Of a stretch of 64,000 nucleotides of DNA, positions 37,826-47,470 are shown piece after piece. Position 1 is the first letter of the stretch. Each line of letters begins with the position of its first letter. A program made the position numbers and the translations under genes. The stretch comes from Thiohalocapsa sp. (lineage in GTDB: Bacteria; Pseudomonadota; Gammaproteobacteria; Chromatiales; Chromatiaceae). The stretch is taken from positions 124,001-188,000 of the forward strand of contig JANQFX010000024.1 of the NCBI GenBank assembly GCA_028277725.1, read 5' to 3'. The notes under the pieces are model-generated. The model searched no databases. It had not been told where the DNA came from and saw nothing but the letters and a program-made list of their open reading frames with translations.

Positions 37826-38587
37826 ATGAGCAACGACGCACCGCGCGAAGGCCAGCGCGACGATGACCCCCTGCCCTCGGATCGGCTCTTTGCGGCAGCC
37901 ACGCCACCGACGGACTTCGTGTTCGACGAGCAGGTGGCGCGGGTGTTCGCGGACATGCTACGCCGCTCGGTCCCCGGCTGGCCGGAACTGCTGCGACTAC
38001 TCGGGTTGCTCGGCGCCCGTGTCCATGTGCCGGGTTACCCGATCTACGACCTCGGCTGCTCCCTCGGCGCCACCAGCGCGAGCCTACTCACGCGGCTGCC
38101 ACAGGCACGGATCATCGCCGTCGACAATGCGCCGGCCATGCTCGATGGTCTGCGGGAGCGGCTCCCGGAGCCCGTGGCCGCCGGCCGTGTGCGGCCCGTC
38201 CTCGCCGACGCGGTGACGCTGGAGGTGACGGGCGCGGGGCTCGTGGTGCTGAATCTGACGCTGCAGTTCGTGCGGCCCGACGCACGGCTGCAGCTGCTGC
38301 GGCGGCTGCGGGCCGGACTGGCGCCCGGGGCGGGGATCATCCTGGTGGAGAAGGTCGTCTGGCCGGACGCCGAAACCGAGGCGCTGATGGACGCGCTGCA
38401 CCAGGACTTCAAGCGCGCCCAGGGCTACACCGCCATGGAGATCGCCCGCAAACGTGCCGCGCTGGAAGACGTCCTGGTCCCGGACGACATCGAGACCCAC
38501 GAGCACCGGCTGCGCGACGCCGGTTTCCGGCGCATCGAGCGCTGGTACCAGTGCCTCAACTTCGTCGGTTGGCTGGCGCGTGACTGA
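37826..38587 (+). CDS. cmoA: Carboxy-SAM synthase CmoA
   Basis: CmoA turns prephenate and SAM into carboxy-SAM, used for the cmo5U34 modification of tRNA anticodons. The 253 residues include DFVFDEQVARVFADMLRRSV, the SAM-binding IYDLGCSLGATSASLLTRLP, LVVLNLTLQFVRPDARLQLL and FKRAQGYTAMEIARKRAALE, all typical. A G-rich ribosome binding site precedes the ATG. It overlaps cmoB by eight bases, so the two steps of the pathway are co-translated. Confidence 0.95.
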   Translation: MSNDAPREGQRDDDPLPSDRLFAAATPPTDFVFDEQVARVFADMLRRSVPGWPELLRLLGLLGARVHVPGYPIYDLGCSLGATSASLLTRLPQARIIAVDNAPAMLDGLRERLPEPVAAGRVRPVLADAVTLEVTGAGLVVLNLTLQFVRPDARLQLLRRLRAGLAPGAGIILVEKVVWPDAETEALMDALHQDFKRAQGYTAMEIARKRAALEDVLVPDDIETHEHRLRDAGFRRIERWYQCLNFVGWLARD

Positions 38588-39611
38588 GGCGGAGTGCCAG
38601 CAGGCAGGGCCCGCCTCGGCGTCGAAGGCGTTGCCTGAGCGCTTCGAGCCCTTCTTCCGTCGGCTCGCGGCGACGCCGGCGGCGGACTGGGTCGGTCCGC
38701 TGCGCCGACTGACGGCGGCGCGGCTGCGGCCCGATGGTCACGGCGACCTGCCGGCTTGGATCGACGTGCTCGCCGGGCTGCCCGACATTGTCCCCGGGGC
38801 GGCGCGGCTCGATCGGCCCCACGTGGAAGTGCAGGCTGTCGCGCCCGTCGACGCTCCGACCCTGGACGCGCTGCGGGGCCATCTCGATGCACTGCATCCC
38901 TGGCGCAAAGGTCCGTTCCAACTGCACGGCGTCGCCATCGATGCCGAGTGGCGTTCGGACTGGAAGTGGGCGCGGCTGGCCGATGCCGTTTCGCCGCTGG
39001 CCGGTCGGCGGCTGCTCGACGTCGGTTCGGGCAATGGCTACTACGCCTACCGGGCGCTCGGCGCCGGCGCCGATCTGGTGCTCGGCATCGACCCGACGCT
39101 ACGTTTCGTCATGCAATTCCTGGCGGTGGATGCCTATGTCCGCGATGATCGAGTCGCGGTACTGCCGGCGCGGGACACGGACCTGCCGCAGGATGCGGCC
39201 GCGGACTGCTTCGACACGGTGCTGTCCATGGGTGTGCTCTATCATCGCCGCGACGCGGCTGCCCATCTGGAAGTGCTCCGCAGGGCACTGCGGCCAGGCG
39301 GGCAGCTGGTGCTCGAGACCCTGATCCTGGCCGACACCCCGAGCCAGATGCTGGTGCCGCCGGGACGCTATGCACGCATGCGCAATGTCCATGCGGTGCC
39401 AGGTCTGGACGTGCTCCGCGGCTGGCTGGCCGAGGCCGGGTTCCGGTGCATCGAGGTCGCGGACGTGACGCGTACGGGTGTTGACGAGCAGCGCGCGACG
39501 GATTGGATGCGGTTCGAGTCCCTCGCGCAGTGCCTGGACCCGGAGCATCCGGCGCGCACCGTCGAGGGCCATCCGGCGCCGACCCGCGCCCTGATCTTGG
39601 CGGAGCGCTGA
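38580..39611 (+). CDS. cmoB: tRNA U34 carboxymethyltransferase CmoB
   Basis: CmoB moves the carboxymethyl group from carboxy-SAM to 5-hydroxyuridine at the tRNA wobble position. The 343-residue product has WRKGPFQLHGVAIDAEWRSD, RLLDVGSGNGYYAYRALGAG and FDTVLSMGVLYHRRDAAAHL, diagnostic of the family. The GTG at 38580 overlaps the end of cmoA. The frame is open further upstream inside cmoA, but that is not used. Confidence 0.95.
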   Translation: MTEAECQQAGPASASKALPERFEPFFRRLAATPAADWVGPLRRLTAARLRPDGHGDLPAWIDVLAGLPDIVPGAARLDRPHVEVQAVAPVDAPTLDALRGHLDALHPWRKGPFQLHGVAIDAEWRSDWKWARLADAVSPLAGRRLLDVGSGNGYYAYRALGAGADLVLGIDPTLRFVMQFLAVDAYVRDDRVAVLPARDTDLPQDAAADCFDTVLSMGVLYHRRDAAAHLEVLRRALRPGGQLVLETLILADTPSQMLVPPGRYARMRNVHAVPGLDVLRGWLAEAGFRCIEVADVTRTGVDEQRATDWMRFESLAQCLDPEHPARTVEGHPAPTRALILAER

Positions 39612-39654
39612 CTCGCGCCGGCGCTGCCGGCATCATTGGACAGGAGGTCGAGCC

Positions 39655-39867
39655 ATGCTTTGGTCGCTATGGATCCTGGTCGTCGTCGCGAATGCCTCGC
39701 CGGTGCTGGATACGCTGCCGGAGTCCTTGCTGCCGGGCCTCGCGCTCATGGCACCGTTGCAACTCGACGCATGGGCGTTGCTGGTGTTGGTTATGCTGTT
39801 CAGCCTGTTCGACGGGCTCGTGTCGCCGGTGTTGCATCGGCTCGGTGTTCGCAAACGGCCCTGGTAG
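39655..39867 (+). CDS. Small hydrophobic protein
   Basis: Seventy residues with two probable membrane spans (about 1-15 and 37-58), ending in RLGVRKRPW. An AGGAGG-like sequence lies about ten bases before the ATG. I do not recognise it. It sits between cmoB and the phosphoesterase gene and is probably in their operon. Confidence 0.55.
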   Translation: MLWSLWILVVVANASPVLDTLPESLLPGLALMAPLQLDAWALLVLVMLFSLFDGLVSPVLHRLGVRKRPW

Positions 39868-39908
39868 TGGTAGAGCTCGCCATCGTGGCGGCTTCGGCGG
39901 CGAAGGCT

Positions 39909-40673
39909 ATGAGCCAGCAATTCAGCGTACTGACCTACAACATCCACAAGGGCTTCACCATGGGTGGGCGGCAGTTCGTGTTGCACCGTATGCGTGACGC
40001 CCTGGCCCGCACCGGGGTCGATATGGTGTTCCTGCAGGAGGCGCTCGGGCGCCACGACGGCCATGCGGGCCGACTGAACGAGTGGCCGGAGAATCCCCAG
40101 TTCGAGTTCCTGGCGGACAGCGTCTGGCCTCACCACGCCTACGGTCGCAACGCCATCTACGACCAGGGCGACCACGGCAATGCCATCCTCAGCCGCTATC
40201 CGTTCGTCGAGTGGGAGAACATTGGGGTGTCGCCCTATCCCTTCGCCGCGAGCCGCAGCCTGCTGCACGGCGTCATCGAACTCGAGGAGGAGGGCGGCGA
40301 GCGCCGTAACAGGGTCCACGTGGTCTGCGTGCACTTCGGCTTCTTCGGTGTCGAGCGCAAGCCGCAGATCAATCGGCTCTGCGAGCGTATCGAGGCCCAT
40401 GTGCCGGCGGGCGAGCCGCTGGTGGTCGCCGGCGATTTCAACGACTGGTCCGGCCGCGCGGAGCGGCACTTCAATGCGGCGCTCAAGCTGTCCGAGGTGT
40501 TCCTGTCGCTGTATGGCCACCACGCGCGCAGCTGGCCCGCCGTTGCTCCGGTGTTGCCGATGGACCGCATCTATTACCGTGGCGTCGAGGCCGTCGCGGC
40601 CATGCGCCTAGGGCACAAGCCCTGGCACCTGCTCTCCGACCACACGCCACTGCAGGCGAGGTTCGAGCTGTGA
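39909..40673 (+). CDS. Endonuclease/exonuclease/phosphatase family protein (YbhP-like)
   Basis: The 254-residue enzyme has the EEP fold with QFSVLTYNIHKGFT, VFLQEALGRHDGH (metal Glu), VVCVHFGFFGVERKPQINRL, VVAGDFNDWSGRAERHFNAA (Asp-Asn) and the closing LLSDHTPLQARFEL (Asp-His). It most resembles YbhP, found beside phospholipid-synthesis genes in enterobacteria, and here a CDP-alcohol phosphatidyltransferase follows 37 bases downstream. A lipid phosphodiesterase role is plausible. A GTG at 39867 is an alternative start. Confidence 0.82.
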   Translation: MSQQFSVLTYNIHKGFTMGGRQFVLHRMRDALARTGVDMVFLQEALGRHDGHAGRLNEWPENPQFEFLADSVWPHHAYGRNAIYDQGDHGNAILSRYPFVEWENIGVSPYPFAASRSLLHGVIELEEEGGERRNRVHVVCVHFGFFGVERKPQINRLCERIEAHVPAGEPLVVAGDFNDWSGRAERHFNAALKLSEVFLSLYGHHARSWPAVAPVLPMDRIYYRGVEAVAAMRLGHKPWHLLSDHTPLQARFEL

Positions 40674-40710
40674 GTATAGATCGCCCGCAACGCGATGCCG
40701 GAGGCCGCCC

Positions 40711-41322
40711 ATGAACGATCAGCGCTGGACGCTCCCAAACCTGCTCAGTGCCTTCCGCCTGGCGTCGGCGCCCGTGCTGCTGTTGTTGGCGCTCCAAGGG
40801 CATCGAGAGGCCTTTCTTTGGTTGCTGGTGGTGGCCTTCTTCACTGATGCCATCGACGGCGCCATCGCTCGCCTTGCCGGGACCACGAGCCGCTTCGGCG
40901 CCAAGCTGGACTCCTGGGCGGACGTGACCATCTATGCCGTCATCGCCGCAGCCCTGCCGCTGCTCTGGCCGGAGATCGTGCGCGACGAGTGGCCCGCGGT
41001 GTTGGCCCTGGTGGCGAGCTTCACGCTGCCGGCGCTGGTGGGACTGGTCCGATTCCGCCGCTTCACCAGCTTCCACACCTGGGCCGTGAAGCTGGCCGTA
41101 GTCGCCTCGGCCGTCGGGCTGTTCGTGCTGCTGCTCGACATCGCCGCCTGGCCGTTCCGGATCGCCGCCGCGCTCGCCGTCATCGCCGGACTGGAGGAGA
41201 TCGCAATCAGTCTGGTGCTGCGCGAAGAGCGCTCCGACGTCGGCGGTCTGCTGCAAGTGCTTCGCGAGCAACGCCAGGATAGAGCGCAACAGGCCGCCGG
41301 GCGCGAAGACGGCGGTCGCTGA
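40711..41322 (+). CDS. CDP-alcohol phosphatidyltransferase
   Basis: The 203-residue membrane enzyme transfers a phosphatidyl group from CDP-diacylglycerol to an alcohol. The family motif D-x2-DG-x2-AR-x8-G-x3-D-x3-D is complete in DAIDGAIARLAGTTSRFGAK followed by LDSWAD. About five to six membrane spans follow. The N-terminus WTLPNLLSAFRLASAPVLLL is PgsA-like, but the exact alcohol cannot be read. The Arg/Gln-rich C-terminal 35 residues are probably disordered. Confidence 0.87.
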   Translation: MNDQRWTLPNLLSAFRLASAPVLLLLALQGHREAFLWLLVVAFFTDAIDGAIARLAGTTSRFGAKLDSWADVTIYAVIAAALPLLWPEIVRDEWPAVLALVASFTLPALVGLVRFRRFTSFHTWAVKLAVVASAVGLFVLLLDIAAWPFRIAAALAVIAGLEEIAISLVLREERSDVGGLLQVLREQRQDRAQQAAGREDGGR

Positions 41323-41523
41323 ACGAGTGGACCTCTATTGCCACAGCGCCGAAGGACGACAGCGATGCTCGACTCCTTGTCGTTGTCGGAATCGTAATCG
41401 CCACCATCGCGGACGTCTCGACGACTATTCGACAACGAACACCAGCAGGAAGCAGCCAGCGGTGCGCGTTGTTTGCGGAGCTTGGGCGCGGCCGTGGTCG
41501 TCGGTCCTCGGGGCAGGGTCGGT

Positions 41524-42111
41524 ATGAGCACCTTTCCGGACAAACTCAGGCTAAAGGAACAGGCGGAGGAAGATCAGTACTTCGCACGCCGCGATCGTGA
41601 ACTACTGGCCGCCAGGCGGGCGCGCGAGACGCCACGCGTGGTCAGTGGCGGCCAGACGGGTGTCGACCGCGCCGCGCTGGATGCGGCCCTCGAAGCCGGC
41701 CTGCAGATCGGCGGTTGGTGTCCGGCGGGGCGGCGGGCGGAGGATGGCGCAATAGCCGCGCGCTATCCGTTGCGCGAGACGCCGGGCACGCAGTATGCCC
41801 AACGCACCGAATGGAACGTTCGCGATAGCGACGGCACCCTGATTCTCCACCGCGGGCCGCTGTCGGCCGGCACCGCCCTGACGGCTCGGCTTGCGGCACA
41901 GCTCGACAAGCCCTGCCTACGAGTCGATCTCGGTACAGACTGCGGTGACGCGGCGATGGAGCAGGAGATCGCCCGTGTCATGGACTGGTTGCGCGCGCAC
42001 CGAATTCGGGTCCTCAACGTCGCGGGTCCGCGGGAGTCCGGCTCGTCGGGCATCGGCGCCGCCTCGCGGGGCCTGCTGCAACCCTTGTTTGCGGCCTTGG
42101 CGCGCGTCTAA
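41524..42111 (+). CDS. YpsA-like Rossmann protein (putative molybdenum carrier) with N-terminal add-on
   Basis: Residues 38-195 match the YpsA-like 'putative molybdenum carrier' family: [60 protein letters not shown], and [16 protein letters not shown]. These bind a nucleotide-like ligand, and the biochemical role is unsettled. The first 30 residues, with [20 protein letters not shown], resemble a small stand-alone proteobacterial protein I recall, so this looks like a fusion. The ATG at 41524 is preceded by GGGTCGGT rather than a clean ribosome binding site. Confidence 0.75.
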   Translation: MSTFPDKLRLKEQAEEDQYFARRDRELLAARRARETPRVVSGGQTGVDRAALDAALEAGLQIGGWCPAGRRAEDGAIAARYPLRETPGTQYAQRTEWNVRDSDGTLILHRGPLSAGTALTARLAAQLDKPCLRVDLGTDCGDAAMEQEIARVMDWLRAHRIRVLNVAGPRESGSSGIGAASRGLLQPLFAALARV

Positions 42112-42158
42112 CCCTCGCTTGCGCTACACTGCGCGCCCCGCGACAGCTTCGGCCCACG

Positions 42159-45026
42159 ATGAACCTCCCGATCGTTGTTCTGATCCTCTTTCTGGGCGCC
42201 CCCTCCGCGGCCCTGGCGTCCCGTTTCGGCCGTATCTGGGCCGCCTGGGCAGCCGGGCTCCTTGCGGCCCTGGCCTTGGCCCTGCTCGTTCCGACCATGG
42301 GGGCGGTGTTCACCACCGGCGACCCGGTGGTGCAGGCCATTCCCTGGATACCGGGTCTCGGCCTGAATCTGGCCTTCCGGATGGACGGACTCGGGCTGCT
42401 GTTCTCGATCCTCATCCTGGTCATCGGCGTCCTGGTCATCCTCTATGCCCGCTACTACCTGGGCGACAAGGATTGCACTGGCCGCTTCTTCTCGTATCTG
42501 CTGCTGTTCATGGGCTCGATGCTCGGCGTCGTGCTGTCCGAGAACATCCTGCTGCTGCTGATGTTCTGGGAGATGACGAGCCTGTCCTCGTTCCTGCTCA
42601 TCAGCTACTGGGAGCAGCGCGGCGACGCCCGCAATGGCGCGCGCATGGCGCTGACCATCACCGGTCTCGGTGGGTTGGCGCTCTTGGGCGGCTTCCTGCT
42701 GCTCGGGTATATGGCCGGCAGCTACGAGCTATCGGACATCCTGACGCAGGGCGACGCCATTCGCGCCCATGAACTCTACGTGCCGACCCTGCTGCTGATC
42801 CTGCTCGGGGCCTTCACCAAGTCGGCTCAGTTTCCGTTCCACTTCTGGCTGCCGCAGGCCATGGCGGCGCCGACGCCCGTGTCGGCCTACCTGCACTCGG
42901 CGACCCTGGTGAAGGCTGGGATCTTCCTGCTTGCGCGCTTCTTCCCGGTCCTGTCCGGTACGCCGGAGTGGTCGCACATCGTCATGGGTGTCGGACTGAT
43001 CACGCTGCTGGTGGGCGCCTACTTCGCGCTCTATCAGCACGACCTGAAGGGGCTCCTGGCATACTCGACCATCAGCCACCTCGGCCTGATCACGTTGCTG
43101 TTCGGAATCGGCACGCCGCTCGCGGCGGTGGCGGGTGTGTTCCACATCATCAACCACGCGACCTTCAAGGCGTCGCTGTTCATGGCGGCCGGCATCATCG
43201 ACCACGAGTGCGGCACCCGCGACATGCGCCGCATCAACGGCCTCTGGCGATATATGCCCTGGACGGCGACCCTGGCCATGGTGGCCGCGGCTGCCATGGC
43301 CGGCGTGCCGCTGTTCAATGGCTTCCTCTCCAAGGAGATGTTCTTCCACGAGGCGGTGAACTTCGAGGCCTATACCATCTGGGACTGGGAGCTGGCTTTG
43401 GCCGCAGCCGTGGCAGGTGCGCTGGCGGTGGCCTACTCACTGCGCTTCGTCCACGACGTCTTCTTCAACGGCGAGCCACATGACCTGCCGCGTACGCCGC
43501 ACGAACCCCCACGCTGGATGAAGTTCCCGGTGGAGATCCTGGTCGCGATCTGCTTGCTCGTCGGCATCCTGCCCGGTTTGACAGTGAAACCCCTGCTCGA
43601 GGTCGGCGTGCGGGGGGTGCTGCAGGACGCGCCGCCGTACTACAGCCTCGCGCTTTGGCATGGCGTCACGCCGGCGCTCTTGATGAGTCTTTTCGCGCTG
43701 GTGGCGGGCGTGTTGATCTACATGGTGCGGCGGCCGCTGTTCCGGCAGGCGGAGCGCTGGCACGGTGTGGTGGATGCGCCGGCGGTCTACCGCTGGGTCG
43801 TGGATCGGGTGCTGGCCTTCGCGGTTGCGCTGACGCGGTTGCTCGATACCGGCTCGCTGCAACGGCTGGTGATGGTGTTTCTGGTCACCGCCGTGGCCGC
43901 CGGGGCGACCGGCTTCATACCGCCGCATGTGCCCATCACGGGGCCGGTGCCGATCACGGTGCCCGATCCGGCCAGCATCATGGTGACGGTCGCGTTGCTG
44001 CTGACGGCCTTCGGTGCCGCGATGATGCACCACAACCGCCTGCGCTCACTCATTGTGCTCGGCGCGGTCGGGCTGTTCGTGTCCCTGATCTTCGTGAAGT
44101 TCTCGGCGCCGGACCTGGCCCTGACGCAGCTTTCGGTGGAGATGGTGACCATCGTCCTGCTGCTGCTTGCCATGTACTTTCTGCCGAGGCACACGCCGCC
44201 CGAGAGGGACCCCGCCCGCCGGTTGCGCGATTTCCTCATCGCCCTGGCGGCCGGCTCAGGTGCGGGCATGCTCACCTGGGCGATGCTGACCCGCCCGCAC
44301 CAGCCGATCTCCGGCTTCTTCCTGGACAACAGCGTCTCCAGCGGCGGTGGAACCAACGTCGTCAACGTGATCCTGGTGGACTTCCGCGGTTTCGATACCC
44401 TGGGCGAGATCTCCGTGCTCGCGCTCGCGGGGCTCGGCATCTATGCGCTGCTGAAGGACCTGCAACTCCCGGGTCACCTGACGGACAGCAACGGGCGCCT
44501 CTGGGATTGGGAGGCCCACCCGGTCATCATGGCGGCGTTGGTGCGTCTGCTGCTGCCGCTGGCGCTGCTGGTGGCGGTGTTCATTTTTCTGCGCGGTCAC
44601 AACATGCCGGGCGGGGGATTCATCGCCGGTCTGGTCACCGCCGTTGCGCTGATTATGCAATACCTGGCCAACGGGTCCGATTGGACCCAGGCCCGCATGC
44701 CGCGCAATCTGCACCCGGCCATCGGCCTTGGCTTGTTGGTGGCGCTCGCCACCGGCGTCGTCAGCATGCTGTTCGGCTATCCGTTCCTGACCTCAGCCCA
44801 TACGCACCTGCACCTGCCGTTCGCGGACTACGAGCTCGCCTCGGCCATGGCCTTCGACCTGGGCGTCTATCTGGTCGTGGTGGGTGCGACGCTACTGATC
44901 CTGGTGCACATGGGCCTGATGCACGGCGCGACCCATGCGCCTGGTGCGGGCACGGGCAACGAGTCGTCCGATCAAGGTCGCCCGGAGCCTGTCGCGCCGG
45001 CCACCGGTGCTGCCTCGCCCGAATGA
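42159..45026 (+). CDS. mrpA: Mrp Na+/H+ antiporter subunit A (fused A/B)
   Basis: The 955-residue membrane protein is the large subunit of the Mrp multi-subunit cation/proton antiporter, related to NuoL. The proton-antiporter motif is seen in FTKSAQFPFHFWLPQAMAAP followed by TPVSAYLHSATLVKAGIFLL, and LKGLLAYSTISHLGLITLLF. The C-terminal third, with LPLALLVAVFIFLRGHNMPG and GFIAGLVTAVALIMQYLA, is the MrpB part, fused as in PhaAB-type operons. It starts a six-gene operon (A/B-C-D-E-F-G). It exports Na+ in exchange for H+ and suits life at high salt or pH. Confidence 0.94.
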   Translation: MNLPIVVLILFLGAPSAALASRFGRIWAAWAAGLLAALALALLVPTMGAVFTTGDPVVQAIPWIPGLGLNLAFRMDGLGLLFSILILVIGVLVILYARYYLGDKDCTGRFFSYLLLFMGSMLGVVLSENILLLLMFWEMTSLSSFLLISYWEQRGDARNGARMALTITGLGGLALLGGFLLLGYMAGSYELSDILTQGDAIRAHELYVPTLLLILLGAFTKSAQFPFHFWLPQAMAAPTPVSAYLHSATLVKAGIFLLARFFPVLSGTPEWSHIVMGVGLITLLVGAYFALYQHDLKGLLAYSTISHLGLITLLFGIGTPLAAVAGVFHIINHATFKASLFMAAGIIDHECGTRDMRRINGLWRYMPWTATLAMVAAAAMAGVPLFNGFLSKEMFFHEAVNFEAYTIWDWELALAAAVAGALAVAYSLRFVHDVFFNGEPHDLPRTPHEPPRWMKFPVEILVAICLLVGILPGLTVKPLLEVGVRGVLQDAPPYYSLALWHGVTPALLMSLFALVAGVLIYMVRRPLFRQAERWHGVVDAPAVYRWVVDRVLAFAVALTRLLDTGSLQRLVMVFLVTAVAAGATGFIPPHVPITGPVPITVPDPASIMVTVALLLTAFGAAMMHHNRLRSLIVLGAVGLFVSLIFVKFSAPDLALTQLSVEMVTIVLLLLAMYFLPRHTPPERDPARRLRDFLIALAAGSGAGMLTWAMLTRPHQPISGFFLDNSVSSGGGTNVVNVILVDFRGFDTLGEISVLALAGLGIYALLKDLQLPGHLTDSNGRLWDWEAHPVIMAALVRLLLPLALLVAVFIFLRGHNMPGGGFIAGLVTAVALIMQYLANGSDWTQARMPRNLHPAIGLGLLVALATGVVSMLFGYPFLTSAHTHLHLPFADYELASAMAFDLGVYLVVVGATLLILVHMGLMHGATHAPGAGTGNESSDQGRPEPVAPATGAASPE

Positions 45027-45042
45027 CCGGAGCCTGACCGAA

Positions 45043-45426
45043 ATGGAAGCCCTGCTCGCCATCATCATCGCCGGCCTCGTCGGGGCCGGGGTGTATCTCG
45101 TGTTGCGTGCTCACACCTTTCCCGTGGTGCTGGGCCTGACGTTGTTGTCCTACGGCGTCAATCTGTTCCTGTTCGCCACCGGCCGGCTCACGGTGGGCCA
45201 GCCGGCGGTGATCGACGACCTCGCCGCCGGCTACGCAGATCCTTTGCCCCAGGCCCTGGTGCTGACGGCCATCGTCATCGCCTTCGGCATGACGGCCTTC
45301 GTCATCATGCTGGCGTTGAAGGCCAGGAAGGAGCTGGGTAACGACCATGTCGACGGCCGTGAAGACGAGGATGACCGCGCCGAGCCCCGGAACGAAACGC
45401 GCGACGCGGGGGAGGCGGGCGTATGA
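45043..45426 (+). CDS. mrpC: Mrp antiporter subunit C
   Basis: This 127-residue NuoK-like subunit has three membrane spans: LLAIIIAGLVGAGVYLVL, LGLTLLSYGVNLFLFATGRL, and ALVLTAIVIAFGMTAFVIML. A long charged C-terminal tail (Glu/Asp/Arg) follows. The ATG at 45043 has GGAG about ten bases upstream. Its end overlaps mrpD by four bases. Confidence 0.93.
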   Translation: MEALLAIIIAGLVGAGVYLVLRAHTFPVVLGLTLLSYGVNLFLFATGRLTVGQPAVIDDLAAGYADPLPQALVLTAIVIAFGMTAFVIMLALKARKELGNDHVDGREDEDDRAEPRNETRDAGEAGV

Positions 45427-46976
45427 ATCACCTCGTCATGGCCCCGCTGCTGTTGCCGCTGTTCGCGGCGGTGGTGCTGCTGCTGAGTCGACTCGGGATA
45501 TCGCTCGGTGTGCGGCGAGGCATCAACTTCGGCGCGGTGGTGCTGGAGCTTGGCGCGGTGATCTGGCTCCTGTTGGTGGTCAGCGGCGATGGCATCCTGG
45601 TCTATCAACTCGGCGACTGGCCGGCACCCTACGGCATCTCGATGGTGGCGGATCGGCTCAGCGTTTGGATGCTGCTCATCACGGCGCTACTCGCCTGTGC
45701 GGCCCTGTTCTATGCCGTGCAGGGGACGGACCGGGGCAGCCGCCACTTCCACTCGCTGTTCCAGTTGCAGATCTTCGGCCTCAACGGGGCCTTCCTGACC
45801 GGTGATCTGTTCAATCTGTTCGTCTTCTTCGAGGTCCTGCTGCTCGCCTCCTATGGGCTGCTGCTGCATGGCGGTGGGCCGGCGCGGGTGCGTGCGGGCT
45901 TGCACTTCGTGGTATTGAACCTGGTCGGCTCGACGCTGTTCCTGTTCGCGGTCGGTACTCTGTACGGCGTGCTGGGTACCCTCAACATGGCGGACCTGGC
46001 GGTGAAGGTGTCCGCCACGGCGCCCGAGGACCTCGGCATCGTCCGCGCCGCCGGGCTGCTGCTATTCACGGTGTTCGCGCTCAAGGCCGCGCTCTTCCCG
46101 CTCTACCTGTGGCTGCCGTCGGCCTATGCCTCCACCTCGGCGCCGGTGGCGGCGCTGTTCGCCATCATGACCAAGGTGGGCGCCTACGCCATCCTGCGCG
46201 TCGAGACCCTGATCTTCGGCGACGATGCCGGGCTGGTGTCGCACCTGATCGAACCCGTGCTGCTGCCGCTGGCCCTGCTCACGCTGGGGTTGGCCGCCTT
46301 GGGTGCGTTGTCGGCGCGGGGCTTGCGCCGGCAGGCGGCCTATTTGCTGATCCTCTCCATCGGGACACTGCTCACGGCCTTCGCACTCGGCACGAACGAG
46401 GGTATCGCCGCGGGGCTGTACTACCTGGCGCACAGCACCTTCGCCGGCGCGGCGCTGTTCCTGCTGGCGGATGTGATCGTCAGGGGGCGGGGCGGTCTGG
46501 AGGACCGTCTTGACCCGGGCCCGGCGGTGCCGGCCGCGCCGCTGGTGGGGAGTCTGTTCTTTCTGTTGGCGGTGCTGATTTCGGGTCTGCCGCCGCTGTC
46601 CGGCTTCCTCGGTAAGTGGATGCTGTTGCGGGCGGCCCTGGACTCCCAGTTCGTGGTCTGGATCTTCGTTGTCGTCTTGACCGCTGGCCTATGCAGCCTC
46701 TTCGCCCTGGCGCGCAGCGGTAGCCTGCTGTTCTATCGCGCCAGTGGCGGCGCGGCCGTCGTCGCGGCGGGCGATGTGGCTTCGGCGGCAGGCGCCCCGG
46801 CCGGTGTGGACTGGCCACGTCTCTGGCCCGTGATCGGGCTGGTCGCGCTCTGTCTGGCTCTGGTGGCCGCGGCGGGGCCGCTGACGGAGTTCACGGCGGA
46901 GATCGCAGACGCGTTGCTCACGCCGGAGCGCTACATCGAGGCCGTACTGGGCGATGCGAAGGAGGTTGGGGCATGA
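45423..46976 (+). CDS. mrpD: Mrp antiporter subunit D
   Basis: A NuoN/NuoM-like 517-residue subunit. LFNLFVFFEVLLLASYGLLL, LFTVFALKAALFPLYLWLPS then AYASTSAPVAALFAIMTKVG give the proton-antiporter core with its lysines and glutamate. About 14 spans are expected. It overlaps mrpC upstream and mrpE downstream by four bases each, so translation is coupled through the operon. Confidence 0.94.
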   Translation: MNHLVMAPLLLPLFAAVVLLLSRLGISLGVRRGINFGAVVLELGAVIWLLLVVSGDGILVYQLGDWPAPYGISMVADRLSVWMLLITALLACAALFYAVQGTDRGSRHFHSLFQLQIFGLNGAFLTGDLFNLFVFFEVLLLASYGLLLHGGGPARVRAGLHFVVLNLVGSTLFLFAVGTLYGVLGTLNMADLAVKVSATAPEDLGIVRAAGLLLFTVFALKAALFPLYLWLPSAYASTSAPVAALFAIMTKVGAYAILRVETLIFGDDAGLVSHLIEPVLLPLALLTLGLAALGALSARGLRRQAAYLLILSIGTLLTAFALGTNEGIAAGLYYLAHSTFAGAALFLLADVIVRGRGGLEDRLDPGPAVPAAPLVGSLFFLLAVLISGLPPLSGFLGKWMLLRAALDSQFVVWIFVVVLTAGLCSLFALARSGSLLFYRASGGAAVVAAGDVASAAGAPAGVDWPRLWPVIGLVALCLALVAAAGPLTEFTAEIADALLTPERYIEAVLGDAKEVGA

Positions 46977-47470
46977 CCGGTCGTGTGCTCCCGCACCCGC
47001 TGCTGACGGTGGCCCTAGCCGCGATCTGGCTGTTGCTGGTGAACAGCTTCACCCTCGGCCAGGGGCTGCTCGGGCTGCTGCTGGGCTGGCTCATCCCGTT
47101 CTTCACACAGCGGTTCTGGCCGGAGCGGGTCCGCATCGCCCGTCCCTGGTGGTTGTTCTTCTTCCTGCTGAAGGTGCTCTGGGACATCCTTGTGGCGAAC
47201 GTCACCGTGGCGGCGCTCATCCTCGCGGGGCCGCGTGCCATGCGCCCCGCCTTCGTGAGTGTGCCGCTGGACCTGCGTACCGACCTGGCCATCGGCATCC
47301 TGGCGAATACCATTTCCCTGACCCCGGGGACCCTGTCCGCCCAGTTGAGCCCAGACCGCCGATCGCTCATCGTGCATGGCCTGCGGGTGGAGGATCCGGA
47401 GTTACTCGCGAGTGAGATCAAGGCCCGTTACGAGCGACCACTCATACAGATCTTCGAGCCGCCATGCTGA
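46973..47470 (+). CDS. mrpE: Mrp antiporter subunit E
   Basis: The 165-residue MrpE has two N-terminal spans around LLTVALAAIWLLLVNSFTLG, then PWWLFFFLLKVLWDILVANV and the soluble part LAIGILANTISLTPGTLSAQ, diagnostic of the family. It is needed for full Mrp activity in other bacteria. It overlaps mrpD and mrpF. Confidence 0.93.
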   Translation: MTGRVLPHPLLTVALAAIWLLLVNSFTLGQGLLGLLLGWLIPFFTQRFWPERVRIARPWWLFFFLLKVLWDILVANVTVAALILAGPRAMRPAFVSVPLDLRTDLAIGILANTISLTPGTLSAQLSPDRRSLIVHGLRVEDPELLASEIKARYERPLIQIFEPPC

